Positions 13,233-25,838 are shown, numbered from the stretch's first letter. The stretch: 64,000 nt of DNA from Chamaecrista fasciculata (GCA_003254925.1 QANZ01001562.1:1-64000); one strand, 5' to 3'. Notes: generated by a model not told the origin, from the letters alone. Numbers and translations: made by a program.

Positions 13233-14336
13233 AGTCCCCTCCCTTTGAAAAAAAAAAAGAAAAGAAAAAACAATTGGATTATGGTTATTTTCCATTATTC
13301 AAACAATTACTATGTATCTATGGTGAGAATTCAAATACTTGAAGAATATACAGTGGACTGGAAGGGTATAGCCGTCGCATAGGAGGGAGGACATGGAGAC
13401 AGACATGTCAGTTTCCTGGGATATATTAGCCATACATACCTCTTGTTTCCTTTCACTAATAACTTCTTTTTTTCTCCCCTCTTGGTTTGGGTTTTGTGGG
13501 TATGGCTATTAATATCTGCTTGGCATTACTGCCGTACTGGCCTTGTAACTTTCATGTAAGATCTCCAATTATACTGGTTCCAACATTATTGATGTGATTA
13601 TATTAAATCTATGTGCTTACTAATCTCTTCTTTCTAGAAGGTGATGGGGGCAATAATGAATATACTCACGATGAATGAAAAGGAGATTATAGTTTATGCA
13701 AGATGGACAAATATATGTAAATTTCCTTGTTATCTATTTTGATGCTCAAATTCTATGCATGGTTTTTATTGATCTTTGTGATGTTAAATTTTTCTGATAT
13801 AGATAAGTATAGTTGTTGACACTCTTAATAGTAAAAGTTAAGACCGAAATCTGCTCACAAGTGTGTAAGCTAACATGAATTATGCATATGAATATATGAT
13901 ATAGTAGAATAGTAGTATATATAATATACTATATACTAAATACTAATGAAAGTTGTTTTCCTTGTTTAAATTACTGGAATCCCATTAAATGTTTTTAAAG
14001 CTATAAACTTAAACTCAAAATTGAGCTAAACTATAAGATTTAACACAATAATTTAACCCTGTTATAAAAATTGATAACACATTAAAAAAAAAAATTGCTT
14101 TTGTACAAACAAGAGTATATAAGATAAGAGTCACATTGATTGGCATAGTTTTCCTGTACAATGAAAGAACAGGAATACAATGGGATTATAGTACAGAACA
14201 CAAAACACTGGACATAAAATTGTCTTAAATTCTGGTGCCAATGTGCATCAGAAAAATAAAAAAGCCATTATTGGCTTTTCTCTAAGGAAGTTCCTGCTGA
14301 TATGATTCCCTTGTGTTAAACTTAAACGTGTTCTTC
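13233..14336. other. Region between convergent kinase and SWEET-like genes
   Basis: This holds the 3' flank of the kinase and, on the minus strand, that of the SWEET-like gene. A short segment near 13630-13680 after the kinase stop may be 3' untranslated. No other gene is seen. Confidence 0.5.
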
Positions 14337-15682
14337 TCATAAATTCTGATCATTATCATTATCGTCATCGTCGTCATCATCATTATCAGGGGTCGTCCTG
14401 AAGTAACAAACATAGAGAATGAGCTCCCCCATCCCCAAAAGAACCTGTAAGGTGGTCACTAGACTTGGATGTTCATGGGAGATAAATGCAGAAAACAGAG
14501 GAACAAGCCCGTTGATCAATATAGCCAGTGGAAGGAAGAATGGCATGTACTTTATGCTTCGTGTCTGAATTACACGAACCTGCCAGATCAAAGATAAAAA
14601 AAAAGGTGAAGTTTTCGTCATTATGTACGTATGTATTCATGTAAGAATATAATGTGAGTTTTATTTATTGAGTAAACTAATGATTTGGTCCAAATATGAC
14701 AAATGTTGCAATTTAATCTTTGGTAGATGAAATTATACAATTTAGTCTCTGTAAGATATAATTGCACCTAATTTGATCCTTCTGCTAAGGATACTAATTT
14801 AGTCTCATGCATACCATGTTTGTCAAAGGGGAAGCAGAGAGTAATAGCATTGAGACGCCACCTACTTGTCTCAAAGCCCAAAGACGATGTTGCATGTGTA
14901 CAAGCAGCAAGGTTACGAGAACAATAATGGCAACCAACACAGCTACAACCCCAAGAGCTATGAGTATGTGTTTCTGAAATAATGAGATTATAATTTGATG
15001 TGATAATCTAAGCGTTTTAATTGACTGAAGTGATTTTAGAATAGTATATATGATGAGAATTAATAAGGTAATAATGTAAGTGTACTCTTTTGCTGGAGGA
15101 AGCAAAATTGAAGAAGATGGCAGTGTAAGTGAAATTCATTATAAGCCCAAAAATATCTGGCAGAAAGTAGTGAAAATAGAATGGTTCGTGAGGAAGCAAA
15201 ATGCTGTAGAAAATCCATATCGCACTGTTGAATATAGCTGCTAGATATGGGTCTGCTCTGAATTTTCCCACTGAATTTCTCTGGTATGTCTTCACAAATA
15301 TTGAGCTGCATTCAATAATAATTATAATGTTACAACTATATGTATGTTAGGTTAGGGATTCAGAGACAAAGAAGAAAGAAAGAGAGGGATTCTTACATGG
15401 GAGACACAAAGATGGCCAAGTACGTGATAATTGCTGCATTAACCCATGGTGGAACATGTTATTCTCTATTTTCATTGAAAAAATTAGTGTGATATCTATC
15501 AAAATTGTTAACTTGGCAAGCGCAAGAGAGTTAATTTTTATTATTATTATTAATCAATTTTATGGCTAGAAAATGGGAAGAAATTAAAACCTTTTTTATT
15601 CATTAAAAAAAAAACACAAAATGCAAATCCATCCACACAAGGACTAACCAGGCAGGGAAGCATCTTCTGTAACGTACACCAT
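14337..15682 (-). CDS. SWEET-family (MtN3/saliva) membrane protein, divergent
   Basis: SWEETs are seven-helix sugar uniporters made of two MtN3 repeats. I infer minus-strand exons 15682-15649, 15433-15397, 15305-15086, 14973-14815 and 14579-14337. Phases are consistent and give 693 nt, 230 aa, close to the family's length. The 37-nt second exon is also typical. The first repeat has IFVSPI, RADPYLAAIFNSAIWIFY and DIFGL. The second has ASPLTNMVRVIQTRSIKYMPF and LGMGELILYVCYFRTTP. The four helix prolines (VSP, ADP, ASP, MPF) are kept. The Asn positions of helices 3 and 7 (usually TING and PNG) read LPDI and VTTL, and the Trp after the helix-6 NG is gone, so sugar transport is doubtful. The first exon (MVYVTEDASLP) is inferred only from phase and length and is less hydrophobic than usual. 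The C-terminus is an Asp/Asn-rich tail. Confidence 0.75.
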
Positions 15683-17040
15683 GGAATATTGCAAAAGATT
15701 TCAGAGACAAGAAATTAGTGCTTTATGTTGTGTTATGATTTCATGCATTACACATACATATATATAATGCGTTAAGTGTAGTTAGTTAATTAGTTACTCA
15801 AAGTTATAACTTAGTGAAAATTTGTGGGAATTATGTTGAGGTTTTTGTTAAATACTTTGCCAGAGAATGTGTTATGGCAGGAAATGTAGGAGAATGTTAT
15901 GTTTGAGGGCTGTGAAGGTGTCACGTGTAAAAGATATGTTTCATGGCTTCTGTTAAATGTTAATTAATAGAAGCCTTTATATTGTTTTTCTCACAAATAA
16001 TTGATATCTAATTTAAGAGAGAAAAACTGTTGTCTTGTTTCTTCTTCCCTCATAAATTTATTATTTTAAAACACTAATTAAAATTAAAAAATTAAAAAAG
16101 AAACGAAATAGAGTATATAATAAACTTGAACTTCTCATAATATTATTATTATCCTCAAATGACGTAGATGAGGTAATTAGATTTGGAATAAAGTTTAGAA
16201 CCTTTTTTTTTATATGCTACGAACACTGATGGATTAGGAACCCTAATCATATTTTTGGAAATGTTGTGATACTGAGGAATATCCCAAAAAAATAATGAAT
16301 AATATACTATAGAGTATTTGGAGAGTCAATCAAGGGACAACACAATCAAAGATTCAAAGTCACTCTTTGGGTGCTTCAATTTCTAATTTCTAATTTATTT
16401 TCTTTTTTCTAACTTGTCCATCTTATCTGCTTTATGTCTTTCTTAGCATCCAAACAGAAAATTTGTTGGTTTTAATTTGTCCTCGTCCCTACAAGTTGTT
16501 GGGTATTAGGTGGCATGGATGATGATAATGAGCTTCACCAAACCCTAATGGGGGTTTATTAATTATTTCCAAATTTACGAAATTAATTTCTTAACGAGTC
16601 AAGTTAGATTTGGGAAAAATTTTTATTAACGTGCTCTTTTTAATTTTTCAAAAATCGTATTTGTGACATTAACATGGTGAATTTAGAAAATTAAGTTATA
16701 TAAAAACAATTAGTTATCGTATTTCCATACAAAATTTAAATAAAAATAGAAAACTTATACTTAAATCTCATCCCAAAAGCCTTTAATACTGGTCAACCTA
16801 TTATCTTAGGTGGTCAAATATCAAATAGACAAATAGTCATAAGAAAAAAAAAACCATTGAGAAAAACTGAAACTTTTTGTTTTCTAAAGAAAAACTGAAA
16901 GATGATTATACATTTATACGATATACTAAACTGGGCCAGGGTAAAGGCCCAAATGTTATGGCTTAAACCCAATGGGCTCAATTGTTTTTAATCAAGTAAA
17001 TGAAAGGCTCCATAGTCTTACTCACTGTATGAATATATAT
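15683..17040. other. AT-rich intergenic
   Basis: This is the probable upstream region of the SWEET-like gene. No ORF, RNA gene or TE boundary could be supported. Confidence 0.5.
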
Positions 17041-17483
17041 AGAGTAAAATAACTTTCCGGTCCCTGATTTTTGCACTCGCTGACAGATAGGTCCCTGAAT
17101 TATACCCATTGTACTAGCCGGTCCCCGAAATTTGCAAACGCCTAACTAATTGGTCCCTCCGTCATATTGTCGTTACAAAAAAGCTGACGTGGCCATAACG
17201 GACGATGATGTGTCCCGTTATGCGCTGACGTGTCCCGTTATGTCCACGTCAGCACCCGTTATGTTCCAAAAAAAAAATAATAAATTGCCACGTCATAAAA
17301 TAGCGACACCTCAGCATTTCCTCATTGCACTTATAGGTCCCTGACCATTTTTATTCTATTATTCTCAATTCCCCCACTTTTTCATCATATTCATTCATTT
17401 TAGTCCCAAATCCTCAAAATAAAATTGTAAAGTGTCCCAAAACTCTTTCAAATATTTCAATTTAGTCCTTCAAAATATAAAAA

Positions 17484-17535
17484 ACCCTAAACCCTAAACC
17501 TTAAAACCCCAAACCCTAAACCCCAAATCCTAAAA
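17484..17535 (+). repeat. Degenerate telomere-like AAACCCT repeats
   Basis: About seven variant units of AAACCCT (also AAACCTT and AAACCCC) lie inside the MULE-type element. They are probably an internal telomeric-like repeat carried by the element, not a chromosome end. Confidence 0.75.
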
Positions 17536-17651
17536 AAAGTCTAAGTGCAACAATTAGGTCCTTGACCCATTTTTATTCCATTATTCTCGATTCCCCCTTT
17601 TTTGCATAATCTTCATTCATTTTAGTCCCAAATCCTCAAAATAAAATTGTA

Positions 17652-18501
17652 NNNNNNNNNNNNNNNNNNNNNNNNNNNNNNNNNNNNNNNNNNNNNNNNN
17701 NNNNNNNNNNNNNNNNNNNNNNNNNNNNNNNNNNNNNNNNNNNNNNNNNNNNNNNNNNNNNNNNNNNNNNNNNNNNNNNNNNNNNNNNNNNNNNNNNNNN
17801 NNNNNNNNNNNNNNNNNNNNNNNNNNNNNNNNNNNNNNNNNNNNNNNNNNNNNNNNNNNNNNNNNNNNNNNNNNNNNNNNNNNNNNNNNNNNNNNNNNNN
17901 NNNNNNNNNNNNNNNNNNNNNNNNNNNNNNNNNNNNNNNNNNNNNNNNNNNNNNNNNNNNNNNNNNNNNNNNNNNNNNNNNNNNNNNNNNNNNNNNNNNN
18001 NNNNNNNNNNNNNNNNNNNNNNNNNNNNNNNNNNNNNNNNNNNNNNNNNNNNNNNNNNNNNNNNNNNNNNNNNNNNNNNNNNNNNNNNNNNNNNNNNNNN
18101 NNNNNNNNNNNNNNNNNNNNNNNNNNNNNNNNNNNNNNNNNNNNNNNNNNNNNNNNNNNNNNNNNNNNNNNNNNNNNNNNNNNNNNNNNNNNNNNNNNNN
18201 NNNNNNNNNNNNNNNNNNNNNNNNNNNNNNNNNNNNNNNNNNNNNNNNNNNNNNNNNNNNNNNNNNNNNNNNNNNNNNNNNNNNNNNNNNNNNNNNNNNN
18301 NNNNNNNNNNNNNNNNNNNNNNNNNNNNNNNNNNNNNNNNNNNNNNNNNNNNNNNNNNNNNNNNNNNNNNNNNNNNNNNNNNNNNNNNNNNNNNNNNNNN
18401 NNNNNNNNNNNNNNNNNNNNNNNNNNNNNNNNNNNNNNNNNNNNNNNNNNNNNNNNNNNNNNNNNNNNNNNNNNNNNNNNNNNNNNNNNNNNNNNNNNNN
18501 N
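17652..18501. other. Assembly gap (850 N)
   Basis: The sequence is unknown. The gap lies between the inverted ends of the MULE-type element, and the right-hand end resumes exactly at the inner part of the inverted repeat. Open frames spanning it are meaningless. Confidence 0.99.
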
Positions 18502-18734
18502 AACATAACGGGTGCTGACGTGGACATAACGGGACACGTCAGCGCATAACGGGACACATCAGCGTCCGTTATGGCCACGTCAGCTTTTTTGTAACGACAA
18601 TATGACGGAGGGACCAATTAGTTAGGCGTTTGCAAATTTCGGGGACCGGCTAGTACAATGGGTAAAATTCAGGGACCTATCTGTCAGCGAGTGCAAAAAT
18701 CAGGGACCGGGAAGTTATTTTACTCAATATATAT

Positions 18735-20273
18735 AACTGTTATATATTGACAAATGACAATAAAAGTTATATATATTAACCCAAAAAATAAAGAATATGT
18801 TATAAACATGCATATTATGCATGTGAGTATGAATGACCATATCATGATACATTCATGAGTATAAGTGACTTTTGTATTTCTTCTTCAGTGTATAACTTCT
18901 CTTTTTTGGCTCTTATATTTATGATGTAACTATTTTTTCATCGGTATGTTTTAAGGCACATAAACTATCTCTGTTATGGTGTCTTTAGTAGGTCATGAGT
19001 TATACATATACACTTTGAGATGAAGATGACAATAATATGATTTGAGGATGAGTTCTTGAAGAGCTACATCAATAGAGTACATAAAATAATTCTTGAAGAA
19101 TTAAGCCTTTTGAGGATTAATTTGTGTATCTATTTTCTCTTCGCATTTTCTATTTGGTTTACTACAGAATATATATATATATATATATATATAAACTCAT
19201 AGAGCTTCTCCTGAGGTAGTGAATCAATGTTTTCGCAAGAATTGGATTAACAATTACAGCCAATAAGGAGCAAGCAACATTTCTAAATAAAAAATCATAA
19301 ATACAATAAACTCTTCTTGTAAGCTATAAGGAGAATTTCCTCAAGCAACCTCGTCATGTAATGACTTTAATGAAAGCCGAAGAAGATGATGAAGATTATG
19401 AGGACTTCAGCATTGATGAATGAAGCTTGAAATAATAATTATAATTTTTATTTATGTTTTATCAATATTTCCGGTTTCTGGTTACTTTCTCTGCCTATAA
19501 AAGGATGGCTTTCCTCCTCATTTAGCAAGTTACGTTTGAGTGTGCTTAGCGTTTTATATGAGAGCTTTAGAGAGTTTTTAAAGTTCTGAAATAACTTTGT
19601 AATGAGTGTACTGTTTGAGTGTGCTTAGTTTTTAAAGTTAAAGATATATATATATATATATATTAACTTATATATATTGTAATTTAGGAACATTTTGCAT
19701 GTGGAAGTAACTCATAAGTTAGTGACCAAATAAGCTTTTATTTACAATTTGGAGAGAAAAATTGCCTAACTGAGAAATTATTTCAATTGAAAACAAGGAA
19801 AGCAATGAACCCAAGATTTTTAATTCTCTGTAATCTTTATTTGAAATTATTTTTTGAAGTTAGATCAAAATATATATACTTCATAAATTTAGTTGTTATT
19901 TGCAACATGTTTTGGTTTCCTACGAAAAAAAACATTTTTTGGTTATCTTCTTCCAACCTCAGGAAATTTTAAAAATTCATATCTCCTTTTGAAAAATTCA
20001 ATCAGCAAATTGTTATAAACTATTCTGTTACATCATTTCAGTTTCAAAATTCACACAAGAATATCAGAAAAACCATACAGCAGAGCTACACAAAAAAGAA
20101 AAAAAATGCTTCGACAGTTCAACTAACTTATTGGAAATTACCTCTCGTGGTTTAAAAAAATAACACGAGAGCTAATTTAACAAATCCCCAATGTGGTAAT
20201 AATAAAACAACCAAAAACAAAAAAATCAAGTATTTACATCCAACGACTAATTAACACTTCAAAATTTGTGACA
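18735..20273. other. AT-rich intergenic
   Basis: This holds AT microsatellites (19170-19192, 19645-19662) and no supportable gene. The rightmost 100-200 bp is probably the 3' untranslated region of the U-box gene on the minus strand. Confidence 0.5.
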
Positions 20274-22367
20274 CTAACAATTATTAGACGCCGGTTTGTC
20301 ATGAAACTCCTGCAAAATCCTTAGCAGAAACCTCGCCTTCTTCGCCGCACGACACTTCCCGCCGGCGAGAATCTCAAATAACGCCGGCATCACCGACGCT
20401 TCTTTCGCCACAGCGCTCACCACCTCTTCGCCGCCGTTGACGCACACCGACACCAGAATCGATATGCAGTGTTCCCTCGCCGCCGCCTCCGTCGTACATC
20501 GCAGATTTCCGATTATCAATCTCAACACCGACGACGACGACGAAGAAGAAGAAGAAGCTCTCACTATGGCTTCCGCTCCTTCATTACTGTTCTCCGCTAA
20601 CGCCGCAAGCACACCCAAACACTCCGTCGTTATAGTACAATCCGTTATATTGTTCTCAAACCCTAGAATGTTGTTAATAATCACAGACACCGCATTAGCT
20701 TCTAGAACTTTCTGATGATTCTTTGGATGTAAGAGAAGTCCGTAAATCGCCACCACGGCGTTTTTCTTCCCGCAGCTTGTTCCTTCCTTGATTAATTGTA
20801 CTAACGAAGGGATTGCCTCTGGATTCTCTCCTATTGTTTTTCTGTATTTCTTCAATGAAGCTAGGTAAAATACAGTGGCTGCTGCGATTTGGCGTGATTC
20901 TAGGGTTTTTCCGGATTTTAGAACTTTTACAATTGGCGTGAGGCCATTGTTTTCCATGATGGCTTCTTTTCCTTTGGTGTGCTTCGACAGCTTCATTAAA
21001 GCAGCAATGGCGTTCTCTGGCGTGGATTTATCGGAATCTTCTAGAAGATGAAGCAGAGGATGAACTGCTCCCACTTGGATCAAGCACGAGCGATTGAAGA
21101 TATTGGATTTTGTTAGCAAACGAATCTCGTAGGCGGCTTTGTTCTTCTGTTCTTTCGTCCCAAACACGAGCCTCCGAGCGAGAAACCAGGCGAGAAATTG
21201 AACGGCGTGGGCCGACGCCGGGCTTCCCGGCACGGCGGTTCTCGCCGCCGTGTCTTTGGATTTTGTAATGGAAACGCCGTTATGGACGCACAAGTGTTGG
21301 ATTAGCTTCTTGAGAGTGGTGTTTGGGACTAAATCAGTGTTGGTTAGCTTTTCCCCTGTTTTGGGGCATACTGTTTTCCCGGAATTCAGCCATTTTTGAA
21401 TGGAAGCTCGGTCGTAAGTCTGACCCGTGGATATAGTGACAGGGTCGGTCATTAGCTCCAGCGAAATCGGGCATCGAAAATCCTCTGGGTTTACGCAATA
21501 ATTCAGAATCGTCTCTGTTTCTGTACTAGTACTACACCTTCTTTCCTGGGTGTGGGTATTATTATTATTATTGAAATCCAGAGTGTCGAATATGACTGCT
21601 CTGCAATAACTCAAGAACCCAATCAAACCACTCATCAAAGGCACCTCTCGCTCCTCGCATTCACACCACTCGTAATCGATCTCGTCCTCTAAGAATTTGA
21701 GCTCTTGGTTGCAGTGATTCCATGTTTGAATTTTCAGATAATCCAGGATTTGCTTTATTGAAGCAGAATCAGGTTGTATTCCCCTGGCGAACTGAGTCAA
21801 AACCAAATGGACCTTTTTCGCGGTTGACTCGTCATCCGGGTCGGGTTGGAAGGAAATGCGGCGGGCTTGATTGGCGACCAATTGGAGCAACTCTTTGACT
21901 TCATCAGAGACGTGGTGAATTCGGTGGAGAGGCAAGACATCGAGAGCAGTGGCAACGGCGCGAATGAAAAGGCGAAAGTGGGAGGACACGTGTGGGTGTT
22001 TGATTAGCATCCAGAGGGAAGCGCCTGGGCGAGTAGAATCGTGGAGCAAGAAGAGAAGGTTCTGGAAGGTGAAGTGAAGGTCGGAGAAACAGAGACGAAA
22101 GAGGGATTGTTGGTGTTGGGAGATATGGAATTGGTGGTCTCTGAGTTCGTGGAGGAAGATGAGAATGATGCGAATTAAGCGAATGGTGTGAGTGGCATTA
22201 CGACGTTGAGTGGGGAAGAAACAAGAGTGGAAGTTGGAGATAGAGTGAGCGAGAGAGATTAAAGAGGAAAGAAGGGTAGAGAGAGATACAGCTTCGCATG
22301 GGAATACAGCGGGAAATGACAGAATTCGCCGTTCGAGATCGTCGTGGTAAGGTTTATGACGACTCAT
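20274..22367 (-). CDS. PUB18/PUB19-like: Plant U-box E3 ubiquitin ligase with armadillo repeats, PUB18/PUB19 type
   Basis: The U-box recruits a ubiquitin-loaded E2, and the ARM repeats bind the substrate. The reading frame is a single uninterrupted exon of 697 aa, which matches the intronless, roughly 690-residue PUB18/PUB19 pair, negative regulators of ABA and drought responses in Arabidopsis. The N-terminus begins MSRHKPYHDDLERRILSFPA, followed by the helical UND-like region. The U-box lies at about residues 293-366 and contains DFRCPISLELMTDPV, TYDRASIQKWL and VCPKTG. From about 400 to 690 are armadillo-type helical repeats (for example TPENAIAALMKLS and GKKNAVVAIYGLL). A polyserine run (SSSSSSSSSS) lies near residue 605. 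The ATG at 22367 is chosen because homology begins there. A G-box/ABRE core lies about 105 bp upstream, which fits ABA control. The paralogue assignment (18 or 19) is not certain. Confidence 0.93.
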   Translation of the reverse strand: MSRHKPYHDDLERRILSFPAVFPCEAVSLSTLLSSLISLAHSISNFHSCFFPTQRRNATHTIRLIRIILIFLHELRDHQFHISQHQQSLFRLCFSDLHFTFQNLLFLLHDSTRPGASLWMLIKHPHVSSHFRLFIRAVATALDVLPLHRIHHVSDEVKELLQLVANQARRISFQPDPDDESTAKKVHLVLTQFARGIQPDSASIKQILDYLKIQTWNHCNQELKFLEDEIDYEWCECEEREVPLMSGLIGFLSYCRAVIFDTLDFNNNNNTHTQERRCSTSTETETILNYCVNPEDFRCPISLELMTDPVTISTGQTYDRASIQKWLNSGKTVCPKTGEKLTNTDLVPNTTLKKLIQHLCVHNGVSITKSKDTAARTAVPGSPASAHAVQFLAWFLARRLVFGTKEQKNKAAYEIRLLTKSNIFNRSCLIQVGAVHPLLHLLEDSDKSTPENAIAALMKLSKHTKGKEAIMENNGLTPIVKVLKSGKTLESRQIAAATVFYLASLKKYRKTIGENPEAIPSLVQLIKEGTSCGKKNAVVAIYGLLLHPKNHQKVLEANAVSVIINNILGFENNITDCTITTECLGVLAALAENSNEGAEAIVRASSSSSSSSSVLRLIIGNLRCTTEAAAREHCISILVSVCVNGGEEVVSAVAKEASVMPALFEILAGGKCRAAKKARFLLRILQEFHDKPASNNC

Positions 22368-22472
22368 TGAAGCTAAGAAAAAAAGAAAGGGAGGGAGGAA
22401 ATTGAATTCAACTCAATCTGGGTTTCAGTTTCAGGTAGGTAATATAGGAGGGATGATTGGAGAATATTCTAA

Positions 22473-22481
22473 ACACGTGGC
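22473..22481 (-). promoter_or_regulatory. G-box/ABRE core upstream of the U-box gene
   Basis: ACACGTGGC, the ABRE/G-box consensus bound by ABA-responsive bZIP factors, sits about 105 bp upstream of the U-box gene's ATG. The position and the known ABA inducibility of PUB18/PUB19 make a regulatory role plausible. It is a single 9-bp match. Confidence 0.5.
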
Positions 22482-25400
22482 GGATTCTGGAGGCGCCACT
22501 TTCGGAAAATGTTGAATATATAAATATGAATATGATGATATTTTTGGGAGGGAAGGATGGTGGGCCATACTAACCGACTCTGACAGCTGGACCTATCAGC
22601 AACAGACATGTGCCGTACCGCCATGGAAACTGTTAATGTAAGCGCGTTCTAACTTCTAAGGAACCCACTTCATTGCCTTGCCCATGCTTCCTTCCTTCCT
22701 TGTCAATTCCTCTTCATTTTTATAATAGATTTTTCCGCACAATTATTAACTATTAACTTACAGTGTCTCATAAATATTTTTCAACACAATTTATCAAGTT
22801 GAAAAAAAAAAATACATATATATATATGATTTAAATACAATATTAGTCCAAACCTCATGTTGTTTTTTTTTAAACTTTTCTATTTATTTTATAATTAGTT
22901 CAAAATATAATTCTGTTTGATTTTTACAATTATTTTTAATATGAATACTTGAAATAACTTATTTCTCTCTTATATCTATTTTAATAAATTAGTTGACTAA
23001 AAACAAAATTAGTTACAAAATTGAGAAAAAAGTTATGTTTGTTTTTTTTCTTTTTAAGAATACAAATTTTTCTTTCTCTTTCTTTACTAACTTACTTATT
23101 ATGATATGTATTAAAGAAAAATCATCTAGATTAGATATCCAACTTAAAAATAATAACATAAAGTAAAAAAAACCATATATTGAATATATGGTTGCTAAAA
23201 ATGTGAATTGATTCACAATGGTATTAAACATGTCCTTATAAATATATAATTTGTTACTTTGAATTATAATTTAAATATTATATATTATTATGTCAATTTT
23301 TCTAAAAAAAAAAATTATATAACGATATATGAATAAGAGCAATATTATGTAGTGACTACCCAAATATCTCTTGCATGCACATGTGTGCGTTATTGACAAA
23401 ATATAGTTTCATGATCCGTTGCATTCGAATTTATGTATGAATTTTCTATCGTATAGAATTCATCGACCATCTTCCACTATACAAATTATTGGGTGCCTAC
23501 CACCAATTGATGGATATGCCCGCGTTTTCACAATTTTTGTTTTTATTCAAAAAGAAAAATTAAGAATGTACATATAGACCGGGTCATCGAGTTCATCAGA
23601 TTTAAATAAAATTTTTTAAATTATTTTTTTCTTCGTTCAAGTTAGATTTTTTTGTTTATGTTTTGACTTTTTCATCAATAGATATATATAAAAAAAAAAA
23701 ATCATATTTAGTTAAGTCTAGAATTATAATTTTATATATGTATTTCTATTTAGGATATATATATATATATATATATATTACACACTGGCCATTTTCTACA
23801 ATAAACATTAAAACAAAATCTAGAGTCTGACTCGATTCTAAACCTAACTTGAGAAAAAAGAGATAAAAGTACAAACCAAGTTGGCCAAGTTCCCCATTTG
23901 TGTGCATCCCTGCATATAACTTGTGAAAATGCTAATATATAAAGCTGTCACGTGATGGCCTTGGCTACAATTATGTTTTCGAATTTTTATTAGGTTAAAC
24001 GTAATGAGTATTTTGTGTAGTGTAAATAACTAATGACAAAACTTCAATTTTTTAGGTGACAAAATCCACTTATTAAAATTATTATTTCTTTGCATTATTG
24101 AGTCATTTGTCAGAGTTTCTTTTTATCAAATGTCAAAATTAGCCGTTCACCAAAAAAAAATGTCAAAATTAGCCTGTTTTAGAGCTTCTTTTTCTTTTAT
24201 TTGAATGATTATGTCTCAGTGACTAGCTAAAAATATAGTTGATCTTTTTTTAGAGACTGGTCATTGTTTATATATAGACATAAAGATAAAGATGTATATA
24301 TATAGTTACTTACTCTGTTAAAATATTAATTTGTTTTCTCTTTTTTTGATTTATGATCGAAGTAGGAGATTTGATGACTAATTCTTTGAGCACTGCGAGG
24401 TGTAATATTCAGAATGATCTTATCAACAGATGACGTTCCATTCTCATCTCTTTAAGGATCAAATTTGAGAGAAGATAATTAAGGGAACATAAACCTTATT
24501 ATCTATGTCACACCACGTTAATAATTTGTTTACCTTTTAACTAGGGGTAGACATCCAATAAAGAGAATTTATTTTTATGCAACAGAAAGAGAATCTTATT
24601 TCATGATATTTATAGTAATGAATTATGAAAGAAAAAACTTCTACTGTACGTTGGAGAGAAGATCTTCTATAAAGAGAGACGAAATCTGAAACTACCACCA
24701 AAATGAAAGAGGAGAAGAGAATCCATGAAGGTTACTGTCATTATATATACATTAATTACTGCTATTATTTTTTAAATAAATTAGTTATAGCATCTTATGC
24801 TTATTTATTTATTTTGGGGAACATTTTAACAATTGGTAGGAAGAAATTCATGTGGATAACTGGTGTTCGTTAATATGACAATATAAACAAGCATAATTAA
24901 ATCCAGATTTGCTTAAAGAAACATAGGTGTACACGCAAAAACAAGAAAGAAGGTAAGGTTAGATTAGATTAGCTTAATTATGTACGTGTGGAAAATAAAA
25001 GTTTATATATAATTTAACGGTCAAAGATAGAATTATAGAGGGAAAGAGGGCGTTGTCACATCACATGCATAAACATATCTGAATCTGATCAGTGATTCAT
25101 AAGTAGGGATTTTCCCACTACACGTAGGACGACTCATTTGTGGTCACTAATCAATCACATGCATCCCCTTTCTTATTCATTTATTAATCTAATTAATTAG
25201 CTAAATTCAAATATCAAAATTATCATCGATAGAGACTGGAGAAGCACGTGGACCAATCACGTGATGCCCACTGCAACGCGTTATCAAATTCATTTTCCAT
25301 CACAAGTTTATATATATATTGTCCTATATATCCATGATCGAACTGATATAACATAACGCCTAATTAAAATGATTAATATTATAAAATTATAGTTAGTCAC

Positions 25401-25838
25401 GTACAGGTGCAGCCTAGCTATAGTCTGGATTCCAAACATAATATGGTGGTGATAGGTAGTAACATATTAATAATTAACTAATTAATTAGGGTAATTAAAT
25501 GCAGATACAAAGTCGCTTTTCGTTAGTATAGCGACATGGAGATTAACGTACGTCCTTAGTTTAATTATAAAAACAAAGTCGCTTTTCGTTATTATATCAT
25601 TATTATTTTTAAATATTTTCACCTAGCCTTCACGAATCGTTTACCAACACATGCTTCTCTTTCTGATGTGATGTGAGAGGATGTTCTAACTTGTAACCGT
25701 TTTTGCTTGCATTAATCGTTTTTTATCTGTAAATTTACTTGTTCATCCAACGTTGCTAATTTATTATTATAAAAATAATTATATTTTAATCGTCAATGAA
25801 AAAAAAAATGAAAAGTATACTTGTTACTAAAATCAATT
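22482..25838. other. Long AT-rich intergenic
   Basis: No gene is recognised. It holds AT microsatellites (for example 23757-23778) and a pair of CACGTG-type motifs around a CCAAT at 25245-25263. No transposon with clear ends was found. Confidence 0.5.

Larger units (their letters stand above)
17041..18725. mobile_element. MULE-type element with long terminal inverted repeats, interrupted by a gap
   Basis: The ends at 17042-17265 and 18502-18725 are inverted copies of at least 220 bp, starting GAGTAAAATAACTT(T/C)CCGG. The element is bounded by the 9-bp direct repeat AATATATAT (17032-17040 and 18726-18734), the duplication length of Mutator-like elements. Inside, before the N gap, is a roughly 225-bp tandem duplication (17333-17433 versus 17558-17652) and a run of degenerate AAACCCT units (17484-17535). 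No transposase is visible, but 850 bases are missing. Both terminal repeats carry clustered ACGT cores. Confidence 0.8.

Noticed and set aside
17617..18617. Long ORFs on both strands over 17.6-18.6 kb
   Set aside because: They are made of untranslated N bases from the assembly gap.
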